Shown here piece after piece: positions 8,290 through 16,451 of a DNA stretch of 64,000 bases. Numbering within the stretch: position 1 is the stretch's first letter; the number at the start of each line of letters is the position of its first letter. The translations under genes were made by a program, and so were the position numbers. The stretch comes from Eshraghiella sp964405265 (lineage in GTDB: Bacteria; Bacillota; Clostridia; Lachnospirales; Lachnospiraceae): contig CAYONC010000003.1 in the NCBI GenBank assembly GCA_964405265.1, positions 109,233-173,232 of the forward strand, read 5' to 3'. The notes under the pieces were generated by a model. It saw only the letters and a program-made list of their open reading frames with translations. It searched no databases and was not told the DNA's origin.

Positions 8290-8851
8290 GCCTTAATATT
8301 TCGGAATTGAAATATTCTGCCTCCGACATATCATGAGTTATCAATATCATGATTCTGCCGGAGGTATTTTCTTTTACATACTGCATTACACGTATTTTAA
8401 TTTCTTTATCAAGCCCCGTAAACGGTTCATCCATTATAATCACGTCTGACGGAGTAAGTATGGCACGGAGTATTGCAACACGGCGTTTCATTCCTCCGCT
8501 GAGCCTGTATACCGGTGTGTTGTGATTTCCGGCAAGACCGGTATCATTAATGGCTTTTAGTGCCTGCTCTTTCGTGCAGCCTGACGGTATGCACAGATTC
8601 TTTATCACGGACAGACCTTCAAGAAGCCTGTTATCCTGAAATACCACTGACTGACGTAAGCCCGGAACGGAAATTATTTTACCCGAGTAAGGAATTATTC
8701 CCGCAACGGCGTGGGCAAGGGAGGTTTTGCCAATACCGGAAGGTCCGGTTACGGCATATATTCCTTCATAAAAATCATATGAAAAATCTTCAAGTACGAT
8801 GTTATCATTATATTTTATTGTGAGATTTTGTATCTGTATCAGTGGTTTCAT
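8282..8851 (-). CDS. ABC transporter ATP-binding protein, short form
   Basis: ATPase of a nitrate/sulfonate/thiamine-precursor-type importer. Walker A GPSGIGKTS, Q-loop VFQDN, signature LSGGMKRR, Walker B VIIMDEPFTGLD and the switch histidine in ITHDMSEAE are all present. At 189 residues it stops soon after the H-loop, about 50 residues short of the usual length, but every catalytic element is kept. Its start overlaps the upstream permease gene by 44 bases. It is the last gene of the three-gene minus-strand operon binding protein, permease, ATPase. Confidence 0.9.
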   Translation of the reverse strand: MKPLIQIQNLTIKYNDNIVLEDFSYDFYEGIYAVTGPSGIGKTSLAHAVAGIIPYSGKIISVPGLRQSVVFQDNRLLEGLSVIKNLCIPSGCTKEQALKAINDTGLAGNHNTPVYRLSGGMKRRVAILRAILTPSDVIIMDEPFTGLDKEIKIRVMQYVKENTSGRIMILITHDMSEAEYFNSEILRLT

Positions 8852-9602
8852 AATATAATGCTCCGGTTTTTTTTAGTAAAAATTTTACCGTAAAGGTAAT
8901 CAGCTTTTCAAAGCAGATGCTTAAAAGTATGGTAACAAGCGTCCATGCGAACATATCTCCGGTTTCAAGGTACATTTTGGATATGTACAGGCTGTTGCCT
9001 ATTGTATTTCTCACAAGTCCGATTATTTCTGCGGCAACGCCGGATTTCCATGCAAATCCGGCTGAAATTGAAATCGAGGAAATAAGTGCCGGCGCCAAGG
9101 ACGGAAGATATATGTATAAGACCTTTTTAAAAAACGGCATACGGTAAATACGTGCCATTTCAAGCAGCTTAGGGTCCGTGCCGTGAACTGCTTCCATAAG
9201 TCCGGTATAAATTACCGGCATAACCATTATTGCGGATATGAAAATTGAAAGTCCGGAGGACTTAAACCACAAAAGTGAGAGTATTACCACCGAGGCAACC
9301 GGCACGCACCTGATGATTTTTACGGGAAGTGATATAACCGCTTCCGCAAGAGGATGAAGCGAAGACGCCGCCGTGAGCAGAATACCGGAAGATATGCCAA
9401 TGGCGAAGCCGGCAGCAATCCTTTTAAGCGTATTACCGGTGCTTTTGTAAAATTCCGGTACCCTGAACAGACTTACAAGTGATTTCAGGGTATATAACGG
9501 AGAAGGAAGAAAAACTGAATTGCCAATTATAAGCGAGGCGGTATGCCATATCAAAAGCCATAGAATTATGGAAAATAATGTATGGAAAAACTTTTTTTTC
9601 AT
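8808..9602 (-). CDS. ABC transporter permease (SsuC/TauC type)
   Basis: Six-helix membrane subunit of 264 residues. The conserved region around IYLPSLAPALISSISISAG corresponds to the permease-ATPase docking loop. It lies 17 bases after the binding-lipoprotein gene and overlaps the ATPase gene, so the three are one operon. It is the second SsuC-type permease in the window; the first (3350-4156) has its own ATPase but no binding protein. Substrate cannot be read from the sequence. Confidence 0.88.
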   Translation of the reverse strand: MKKKFFHTLFSIILWLLIWHTASLIIGNSVFLPSPLYTLKSLVSLFRVPEFYKSTGNTLKRIAAGFAIGISSGILLTAASSLHPLAEAVISLPVKIIRCVPVASVVILSLLWFKSSGLSIFISAIMVMPVIYTGLMEAVHGTDPKLLEMARIYRMPFFKKVLYIYLPSLAPALISSISISAGFAWKSGVAAEIIGLVRNTIGNSLYISKMYLETGDMFAWTLVTILLSICFEKLITFTVKFLLKKTGALYYETTDTDTKSHNKI

Positions 9603-9619
9603 GCCTTCACCTTTATGCT

Positions 9620-10603
9620 TTAATCAGTAATGTAATATGCTTCTTCACCCGGTACTGCACCGCCTACGGATGAAGGGGCAGCATCATAAAGTACTTCAAG
9701 ATATCCCGTAAGAAGTGACACTGCACTCTTTCCCGTTATCAGGGTTACATTACAATAAGGAAGTGCTTTCAGTGCGACGTCCTTTTTAAATATGTCGTAT
9801 TGTTCAAGAAGCTCTGCACATTCTTCAGGATTACTGACTGCAAAATCAACCGATTTACTGTATTCTTCAAGAAATTTTTCAAATGCTTCAGGATTCTTTT
9901 CGATAAAATCCGTTGCGGCAACAATAACTCCCGTTACAATCGTGCCGGTGTCATCGGTTTTTTCCCATTCCTCCGTAAGATCCAATGAAACGGAATATCC
10001 CGGAAGCCTGTTAAGTGCTATCGTTACATACGGCTGCGGCAGCATTATGACCGCACTGTTCATTGCGGAAACGGCAGATATGACTTCCGACCCTTCCTTG
10101 TAATATATAATTTCCACGTCCTCATCAGGGCTGATTCCGTTAGCGGTAAGTATATGACGCAGTGTATATTCAGGAGTGGTTCCCTGTCCCGTTGCATATA
10201 TGGTTCTGCCTTTAAGGTCACTTACATTGCTTACCGTACCGTCATTTGAAAGAATGTAGAGTACGCCGAGAGTGTTGATTCCGGCTATTTTGATTCCGCC
10301 GTCCGTTTTGTTATACAGTACGGAGGCGAGGTTTGCAGGTATTGCAGCAATGTCGGTTTCTCCCTTTATGAGACTGCCCGTTATCTCATCTGCCGTTCCG
10401 TATATACCATAATCGTAGATGTTGTCGGTATTGCCGTTGTCCGATTCCGAGTACAGGCCTACAAGTCCTATTGAGGTCGGCCCCTTAAGGGATGCAATCG
10501 TTATTATGTCTTTATCCGTATTATCAGTGCTGCCGTGCGAACCGCATGCGGTAAGGCTTAATGCGGTTGCCAGTGAAATAAGTATTGCAGTAATTTTTTT
10601 CAT
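9620..10603 (-). CDS. ABC transporter substrate-binding lipoprotein (NMT1/THI5-SsuA type)
   Basis: A secreted, lipid-anchored solute receptor. The signal peptide ends in the lipobox LTAC with Cys20 as the modified residue. The mature protein has the two-lobed NMT1/SsuA pattern: ITIASLKGPTSIGLVGL at the start, DIAAIPANLASVLYNK, and a DLKGRTIYATGQGTTPEY substrate-lobe segment. The start at 10603 was chosen because AAGGA lies nine bases upstream; the ATG at 10621 precedes that ribosome site. First gene of the importer operon, driven by the promoter at 10639-10667. It could also serve the orphan permease/ATPase pair at 3350-4874; that is inference. Confidence 0.87.
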   Translation of the reverse strand: MKKITAILISLATALSLTACGSHGSTDNTDKDIITIASLKGPTSIGLVGLYSESDNGNTDNIYDYGIYGTADEITGSLIKGETDIAAIPANLASVLYNKTDGGIKIAGINTLGVLYILSNDGTVSNVSDLKGRTIYATGQGTTPEYTLRHILTANGISPDEDVEIIYYKEGSEVISAVSAMNSAVIMLPQPYVTIALNRLPGYSVSLDLTEEWEKTDDTGTIVTGVIVAATDFIEKNPEAFEKFLEEYSKSVDFAVSNPEECAELLEQYDIFKKDVALKALPYCNVTLITGKSAVSLLTGYLEVLYDAAPSSVGGAVPGEEAYYITD

Positions 10604-10638
10604 GTCATTTTGTCCTTGCATAATGTATTATGGAGAAA

Positions 10639-10667
10639 ATTATAATAAAAAAAAATGACGTTTGCAA
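10639..10667 (-). promoter_or_regulatory. Minus-strand promoter of the importer operon, sharing its -35
   Basis: Read on the minus strand, TTGCAA (10667-10662) and TATAAT (10644-10639) are separated by 17 bases. The -35 hexamer is its own reverse complement and is also the -35 of the plus-strand promoter next to it. Confidence 0.7.
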
Positions 10668-10689
10668 GTTTATATAATTGTGATATAAT
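10662..10689 (+). promoter_or_regulatory. Plus-strand promoter of the natA-like operon, sharing its -35
   Basis: TTGCAA (10662-10667), 16 bases, then TATAAT (10684-10689). It lies 30 bases before the ATG at 10720. The same TTGCAA serves the opposite promoter. Confidence 0.7.
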
Positions 10690-10719
10690 TCAAAAAAACA
10701 GAAGGAAAGTGAACAGTTT

Positions 10720-11496
10720 ATGATAGAAATAAAGAATCTGACCAAGATATACAGGCTTTCGGCAAAGCAGATGAAGAAGGACAGAACTAAGGAAAAGACA
10801 AAGACTGCCGTGGAAAATGTTTCGATAAAGGCGGTTCCGGGAGAGATATACGGGCTTTTAGGACCTAACGGAGCCGGCAAGACCACGACACTCAGATGTA
10901 TAGCAACGCTTCTTAATCCGACTGAGGGCAGTGTAAGCGTATGCGGGTATGATACCGTTAAGGATGCGGATAAGGTAAGGGAGAAGATAGGCTTTCTTAC
11001 CAATGACATTAAGCTTGATCCGCAGTTTTCGCCGGATTATCTCTTTGATTTTTTCGGTAAGCTCCACAAGGTTGATGCGGAAACGCTTTCGGCAAGGAAG
11101 GAACAGTATTTTGAATATTTTGGGATTAAGGACTTTAAGGATAAGAAAATTAAAGAGCTGTCAACCGGAATGAAGCAGAAGGCGGCAATAGCCGTATCAC
11201 TCGTTCATGACCCGGAGATAGTAATATTTGATGAGCCGACCTCAGGACTTGACATTATTACTGCACGTCTTGTTACGGATTATCTTAAGAAGCTTAAGGA
11301 TATGGGCAAGCTTGTAATCATATCCACGCATATCATGAGTGAGGCAGAGAAATTATGCGACAGGATAGGCATTATAATAGACGGACATAAGGTATGTGAA
11401 GATACGGTTGAAGGAATATGCAGCCGGAACGGTGCAGATGACCTCGAAGATGCTTTTTTTGAACTTTACAAGGCTAACCATAAGGAGAATGCATAA
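10720..11496 (+). CDS. ABC exporter ATP-binding protein (NatA-like)
   Basis: ATPase of an ABC-2 type exporter, 258 residues. Walker A is GPNGAGKTTT, the signature LSTGMKQK, and Walker B IVIFDEPTSGLD, followed by ISTHIMSEAEKLCDRI. These are typical of NatA/CcmA-like ATPases. The stop codon shares one base with the start of the permease gene (11496). NatAB exports Na+ in Bacillus, but the same architecture carries peptides and drugs in other bacteria, so the cargo is open. Confidence 0.9.
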   Translation: MIEIKNLTKIYRLSAKQMKKDRTKEKTKTAVENVSIKAVPGEIYGLLGPNGAGKTTTLRCIATLLNPTEGSVSVCGYDTVKDADKVREKIGFLTNDIKLDPQFSPDYLFDFFGKLHKVDAETLSARKEQYFEYFGIKDFKDKKIKELSTGMKQKAAIAVSLVHDPEIVIFDEPTSGLDIITARLVTDYLKKLKDMGKLVIISTHIMSEAEKLCDRIGIIIDGHKVCEDTVEGICSRNGADDLEDAFFELYKANHKENA

Positions 11497-12710
11497 TGGG
11501 ATTTAAAGTGATTTTATCTAAGGAATTAAAGAGGGTATTCGGCGACAGGAAGATGATTTTTTCCATGTTTATTCTGCCGGTAATAATGATATGCGGAATT
11601 TTTATAATTATGTTTTCCATAATTAACAAATCAGAAGAAAAGATAGAGACACACATGACCGTAGCATATGTTATAGGTGCCCCGAGTAACTTCATTGATA
11701 TGATGCATGAATTTGAAGAATGTAGCATTACATATGTGGGATACAAATCATCGTTTGACGAGATGAAGGAGCATCTTCTTGACGGCATCGTGGATGTAAT
11801 TGTGGAATTTCCGAAGGATTTTGAAGAGGTATTCAACGGTGAAGATAAGAGTGCCGTTCAGCAGATTAAGACATATTATAATCCTTCCGAGGATAATTCG
11901 GTTGAAGGAAGGGAACGTTTTACGGAAATATACCTTGAACGTTACAGGAACATTCTTTTGGAAGAACGTTTTGAAAACGCAGACTATGCGCAGATATATA
12001 CCGTTGACAGTGATAATCCCGACATGGTTGTTCAGGATGAAAAAAAGGCAACAGGCAAGATGTTAGGGATGATGGTTCCTTATTTTGTAACGATTATGCT
12101 GTTTGCAGGAGCCATGGGACTGGGTGTTGATTCCGTTGCCGGTGAAAAAGAAAGGGGAACCATGGCGAATCTCCTTATAAGTCCCGTTAAGCGTTCACAG
12201 ATTATAATGGGCAAGGTTACCGGACTCGGAATAGTGTCAGTTATTTCGGCAGCAGTGTACATTCTGTCCGTTGCAGGTGTCATGATGTATGCCATGACGC
12301 AGAACGGAATGGGAGAACAGCTTGAGGGTCTGTCGCTTAATTTCAGCGGTACCCAGATTGCACAGCTCGTTATACTGATTATAGGAGTTACATGGCTGTA
12401 TGTCGCATTAATCGGACTGGTTTCGGTATTTGCGAAGGACGTAAAGGAAGCACAGGCGTTTATAATGCCTCTGTATATAGTAATAATGGTTGCCGGAATG
12501 GCTACCATGTATACGGGTGATTCAGCATCGACGGTAAGCTACCTTATTCCGCTTTATAATACCTCTGTTGCATTTAAGGGTATATTTACAATGGACATGA
12601 CAATGCTTCAGTTCACTGCCGCTGCTGCAGTTACATACGGATGTGCAATAATAGCGGTTGCTGTTATGACAAGGGCGATAAAGAGTGAAAAAATAATGCT
12701 GAATGCATAA
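11496..12710 (+). CDS. ABC-2 type exporter permease (NatB-like)
   Basis: Membrane partner of the preceding ATPase, 404 residues. It has one N-terminal TM helix (about 20-42), a large extracytoplasmic domain (about 45-185) and five or so C-terminal helices. GEKERGTMANLLISPVKRSQIIMGK is the conserved ABC-2 segment before the second helix. It overlaps natA by one base, and its own 3' end overlaps the ribosome-site region of the HAD-TldD gene, so the exporter and the TldD/TldE pair may share a transcript. Confidence 0.88.
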   Translation: MGFKVILSKELKRVFGDRKMIFSMFILPVIMICGIFIIMFSIINKSEEKIETHMTVAYVIGAPSNFIDMMHEFEECSITYVGYKSSFDEMKEHLLDGIVDVIVEFPKDFEEVFNGEDKSAVQQIKTYYNPSEDNSVEGRERFTEIYLERYRNILLEERFENADYAQIYTVDSDNPDMVVQDEKKATGKMLGMMVPYFVTIMLFAGAMGLGVDSVAGEKERGTMANLLISPVKRSQIIMGKVTGLGIVSVISAAVYILSVAGVMMYAMTQNGMGEQLEGLSLNFSGTQIAQLVILIIGVTWLYVALIGLVSVFAKDVKEAQAFIMPLYIVIMVAGMATMYTGDSASTVSYLIPLYNTSVAFKGIFTMDMTMLQFTAAAAVTYGCAIIAVAVMTRAIKSEKIMLNA

Positions 12711-12720
12711 GGGAGACGGA

Positions 12721-14742
12721 ATGTTATCAGTTGTATTTGATATGGATGGTGTGCTTTTCGACACACAGAAAATATATATAAGAACATGGCGGGAGGCTGC
12801 GTCAATACTCGGATTCGAGGATTTTGAAGAACCTATTGCGAAGTGTATCGGAACCAATAAGGCAGACCAGATTGGTATTCTTAAGGAATGCTGCGGTGAG
12901 AATTTCCCCATTGAACGATTCTATTCACTCAAGGAAGAAATATTTAACAGACATATCACGGAAGAAGGAGTTCCTCTCATGAGAGGAACTCTTGATTTGC
13001 TTAAAACCTTAAAGCGTTTCGGGGCCGCAACGGCAATAGCGTCTTCATCAAGGACAGAAGTTATAATAAGGAATCTTGAAGCAACGGGACTGACGGAATA
13101 TTTTGACGTGACGGTTGGCGGTGACATGGTTGAACACGGGAAACCATCGCCTGACATATATCTTGCGGCATGCGAAATGCTGTCAGTAAATCCATGTGAC
13201 GCATACGGTGTGGAAGATTCCCATAACGGTGTCCGTGCAGCTGCGGCAGCAGGCCTGAAGACAATAATGATTCCGGATGTACAGCCTGAAACGGAAGAAA
13301 CGGACGGACTGGTATATAAGGTATTTGATTCGCTGAATGAATTCAGGGATTATCTGCTTCTTAAAAATATTATGGAGAAGCTGTGGAACAGATATCCTTA
13401 TGCCTCACTTTTGTGGGAGAAGAAGAGAGGCAGGCGGTATTCCGTGTCGGCACAGGGAATGAATGTAAAGGAGGATTCCCTGCTGTGCTCCGGAGGATGT
13501 GTAATCAGGGCATATGACGGGAAAAATTATACTGAATATTCTTTCAACAGACCGGATTATGAAGAGGCCGACAGCATACTGGAGAATATTGAGAATAATT
13601 TCAGGTATTATGAGGATGCGGAAAAAAGCTTTGAAACCGGCGGCTGCGGCTGCATGGAGGATAAGGAATGGGAATGTTACAGTGGATTCATAATTCATGA
13701 CCATCCGGAAGCGTGCGGTGATGAGGCCATTCTCCGAAAGCTTACTGAAATCAGGGAACATGGTCTTAATGTGAAGGAAGGAATAAAGGACTGCAGGGTC
13801 GGAGCCGCATATCAGGAATATGAGAAGACATTTATATCCCCGCACAGGGATTTGACGGAGCATTTTATATGGATGACGGGAGCACTTTCCATTATGTCTG
13901 AAAAAGACGGCATAATAAGAACTTATTTTAAAGGATATTCCAATTCCGGAGGCACGGATATCCTTAATAAGATGGATGATGACATACCTGCGGCGGCAGA
14001 AACGGCACTTTTGCTGACAAAAGCCGAAAAAATGCTGCCGGGAAGATATGAATGCATATGTGCGCCTGATGTTACCGGAATGATTGTCCATGAAGCCTTC
14101 GGCCATGGCGTTGAGATGGATATGTTTGTCAAGGACAGAGCACTTGCTGCAGAATATATGGGAGAATATGTTGCATCTCCGCTGGTGACCATGCATGACG
14201 GAGGCAGGGCAGCATCAGAAGCGGCAAGTTATATGTTTGATGATGAGGGAACGGGGGCAGGAGATACCGTGATTATTGAAAAAGGTATTCTGAGAAGGGG
14301 AATTAACGATGCACAGACTGCGATGCTCCTGAATGTTCCCGCAACAGGCAACGGAAGACGTGAGAATTATGAGCATAAGGCATATACAAGAATGACGAAT
14401 ACTTTTTTTGAAGGCGGTACAGACTCACCGGAGGATATGATTGCATCAGTAAAATACGGCTTTATGCTTGAAAATGCCACCTGCGGAATGGAAGACCCCA
14501 AAAACTGGGGAATTCAGTGCATGGTAAATATTGCAAGGGAAATTGCAGACGGCAGGTTTACCGGCAGAATTTTTTCGCCCGTGGTTTTGAGCGGTTATGT
14601 ACCGGAGCTTTTAAAATCCATAACGATGATGTCGGAAAAAACGGAGCTGTCGGGAGCAGGCTTCTGCGGCAAGGGATACAAGGAGTGGGTTAAGGTATCC
14701 GACGGCGGACCATACATTAAAGCAACCATAGATTTAGGATAG
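12721..14742 (+). CDS. Fusion protein: HAD phosphatase domain + TldD metallopeptidase domain
   Basis: A two-domain protein of 673 residues. Residues ~1-215 are a complete HAD hydrolase of the beta-phosphoglucomutase subgroup: FDMDGVLFDT (nucleophile Asp), ASSSR, GKPSPDIY (Lys) and EDSHNGV. Residues ~220-673 are a full-length TldD: the Zn motif HEAFGHGVE is intact and the C-terminal VKVSDGGPYIKA segment is normal. TldD works with TldE to trim peptides, in some systems the leaders of ribosomal peptides. No stop, frameshift or internal ribosome site separates the halves; the internal ATG at 13372 has no SD at a usable distance. The start at 12721 follows AAGGGAG; the ATG at 12703 lies within the upstream gene end. 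Confidence 0.88.
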   Translation: MLSVVFDMDGVLFDTQKIYIRTWREAASILGFEDFEEPIAKCIGTNKADQIGILKECCGENFPIERFYSLKEEIFNRHITEEGVPLMRGTLDLLKTLKRFGAATAIASSSRTEVIIRNLEATGLTEYFDVTVGGDMVEHGKPSPDIYLAACEMLSVNPCDAYGVEDSHNGVRAAAAAGLKTIMIPDVQPETEETDGLVYKVFDSLNEFRDYLLLKNIMEKLWNRYPYASLLWEKKRGRRYSVSAQGMNVKEDSLLCSGGCVIRAYDGKNYTEYSFNRPDYEEADSILENIENNFRYYEDAEKSFETGGCGCMEDKEWECYSGFIIHDHPEACGDEAILRKLTEIREHGLNVKEGIKDCRVGAAYQEYEKTFISPHRDLTEHFIWMTGALSIMSEKDGIIRTYFKGYSNSGGTDILNKMDDDIPAAAETALLLTKAEKMLPGRYECICAPDVTGMIVHEAFGHGVEMDMFVKDRALAAEYMGEYVASPLVTMHDGGRAASEAASYMFDDEGTGAGDTVIIEKGILRRGINDAQTAMLLNVPATGNGRRENYEHKAYTRMTNTFFEGGTDSPEDMIASVKYGFMLENATCGMEDPKNWGIQCMVNIAREIADGRFTGRIFSPVVLSGYVPELLKSITMMSEKTELSGAGFCGKGYKEWVKVSDGGPYIKATIDLG

Positions 14743-14751
14743 GCGGCATAT

Positions 14752-15984
14752 ATGACAGACAGGATTATTGAAATTTTAAATAAAAACAATATTAAAAATT
14801 ATGGGATTTATGATGAAATCAGGGAATCTGCTGAGCTTTTTTTCGTAAAACACAGAACAGACCTTATAAGAAGCAGAAACGTCCGTGAAATACGACTGCG
14901 TGTGTACAGGGATTTTGATTCATTCAGAGGTTCGTCCGATGTGTATCTGTATCCGTGCATGGATTACGAAGAAATGGAAAAGAGTATCCTGTCAGCATAT
15001 AATTCGGCGGGATACGTTAAAAATCCTTATTTTGAGCTTCCGGCAGGAATCAGCTCATGCAGGGAGACGGAAAAAGAGGATCTCCGCAGGTGGGCGTTTT
15101 CCATGGCAGAAGCACTGTATGACGCAGAGAAGCTGACAGAGGGTGCTTTTATCAATTCCGCCGAGATTTCTGCAATAAGAAAAAGTGTTAAAATCACGGA
15201 CTCTGCAGGCTGCCTTGTATCATATACAAAAACAGGAATAGAAGGGGAATTTGTTGTGCAGTGCATAACGGATGACAATGATGTGGAGCAGTATCATGAT
15301 TTTAATTATGACTGCCCTGAGGTGTCTGCCATAAGGGATAAGGCTGTAAATGCGCTTAACAGTGTTAAGGACAGGGCGGCGGCAGTCAAGGCTCCGGCGG
15401 ATTTGTCGGGGATACCGGTTATCATTACGGACAAAAATGTCCGTGAGCTTTTAGGCTTTTATCTCGACAGATGCAATGCATCATATATTTATCCGGGATA
15501 TTCTCCATATAAAAAAGGCTTTGTCATACAGGAAGATGTCAGTGGCGAGCGCCTTAACATCAGCGGATATTCGGGAAAACCGTTCAGTGATGAGGGCATT
15601 CCGATGACGGAGCGTGAGCTTGTCAGGGATGGTGTTGTAGCGGGTATTCACGGAACGGTGCCTTTTATGTCATATGTAGGTGAAGAACAGACCGGTGAGT
15701 ACGAATGTATAAGATGTACCAACGGAACGGTGAGTATGGAAGAGCTGTGCCGAGGGGATTACATCATGGTAAAGAGCTTTTCCGACTTTCAGGCGGATAC
15801 CATGGATGGCCATTTTGGCGGCGAGTTCAGGCTTGCATATCTGTGCAGGAACGGTGTAAAAAGCATTGTTACCGGGGGAACCGTAAGCGGAAGCCTGTTT
15901 GATGACGGTGATAAAATGGTATTTTCCACTGAGAGATACAGGGATGCGTTTTACGACGGACCGGCAGCCGTCAGAATAGGATAA
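14752..15984 (+). CDS. tldE: TldE/PmbA-type protein, partner of TldD
   Basis: Second subunit of the TldD/TldE protease, 410 residues. It has the PmbA-like order of a divergent N-terminal beta/alpha domain and a C-terminal domain ending in TGGTVSGSLFDDGDKMVFSTE. It lacks the HExxxH motif, as expected: the zinc site is supplied by TldD. It lies nine bases after the HAD-TldD gene, so the two are co-transcribed. No precursor-peptide gene is evident next to the pair. The adjacent upstream NatAB-like exporter is consistent with, but does not prove, a peptide maturation role. Confidence 0.82.
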   Translation: MTDRIIEILNKNNIKNYGIYDEIRESAELFFVKHRTDLIRSRNVREIRLRVYRDFDSFRGSSDVYLYPCMDYEEMEKSILSAYNSAGYVKNPYFELPAGISSCRETEKEDLRRWAFSMAEALYDAEKLTEGAFINSAEISAIRKSVKITDSAGCLVSYTKTGIEGEFVVQCITDDNDVEQYHDFNYDCPEVSAIRDKAVNALNSVKDRAAAVKAPADLSGIPVIITDKNVRELLGFYLDRCNASYIYPGYSPYKKGFVIQEDVSGERLNISGYSGKPFSDEGIPMTERELVRDGVVAGIHGTVPFMSYVGEEQTGEYECIRCTNGTVSMEELCRGDYIMVKSFSDFQADTMDGHFGGEFRLAYLCRNGVKSIVTGGTVSGSLFDDGDKMVFSTERYRDAFYDGPAAVRIG

Positions 15985-15991
15985 GCTGTTG

Positions 15992-16020
15992 TTGCAACCT
16001 TATTGTTATTAAGGTATAAT
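15992..16020 (+). promoter_or_regulatory. Promoter of the Nudix-pyrCFKD operon
   Basis: TTGCAA (15992-15997), 17 bases, TATAAT (16015-16020). It starts just after the tldE stop codon and about 20 bases before the first possible start codon. I see no PyrR-type attenuator hairpin between it and the gene. Confidence 0.8.
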
Positions 16021-16037
16021 CTTGTTATCTGGGAAAA

Positions 16038-16451
16038 ATGGTGGTTTTTATGGAAAGATACAGAGTTAAGGTTAAAGGAATATTGAAGAGGAATGATGAG
16101 TTTCTCATAATCAGGAAGTGGCTGGATGACAGAATTGATGAGCCGTATCAATGGAGTTTTTTTGATACCGCATTAGAAGGGGAGGATACACCTGAAGCAA
16201 CGGCGCTGAGATATATATATGACAGTACGGGACTGGACGCAGATGTTGTTTCTGTTCCGTATACATGGACTTATACTCTTGGCGACAACAGATATCTTGG
16301 TATTGCCGTTTTATGCACCACTGATGAGGAAGTCATTGTTCTGTCGGAGGAATGCTGCGGATATAAGTGGGTTAAGGAAGAAGAACTTCCGGAATATATT
16401 GAATTTCAGGGAATAATAGATGACCTGACAAGAACAGGAGTTATACATTGA
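16038..16451 (+). CDS. Nudix-fold protein with a degenerate Nudix box
   Basis: A 137-residue protein whose order, and the segment EGEDTPEATALRYIYDSTGL, align with the Nudix box. However, the catalytic REUxEE is replaced by RYIYDS, so the metal-binding glutamates are gone. It may bind a nucleotide or derivative rather than hydrolyse it. First gene of the pyrimidine operon, overlapping pyrC by four bases (TTGA), so a link to pyrimidine metabolism or its sensing is suggested by position only. Start uncertain: the ATG at 16038 or the ATG at 16050, which has GGTGG five bases upstream. Confidence 0.7.
   Translation: MVVFMERYRVKVKGILKRNDEFLIIRKWLDDRIDEPYQWSFFDTALEGEDTPEATALRYIYDSTGLDADVVSVPYTWTYTLGDNRYLGIAVLCTTDEEVIVLSEECCGYKWVKEEELPEYIEFQGIIDDLTRTGVIH

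Noticed and set aside
13372..13400. Separate start for TldD inside the HAD-TldD frame
   Set aside because: The internal ATG has no SD at usable spacing (the nearest AGGGA is over 20 bases away).
13405..14196. Minus-strand open frame of 263 codons opposite the TldD domain
   Set aside because: The TldD domain on the plus strand is clear, and this frame has no recognisable features.
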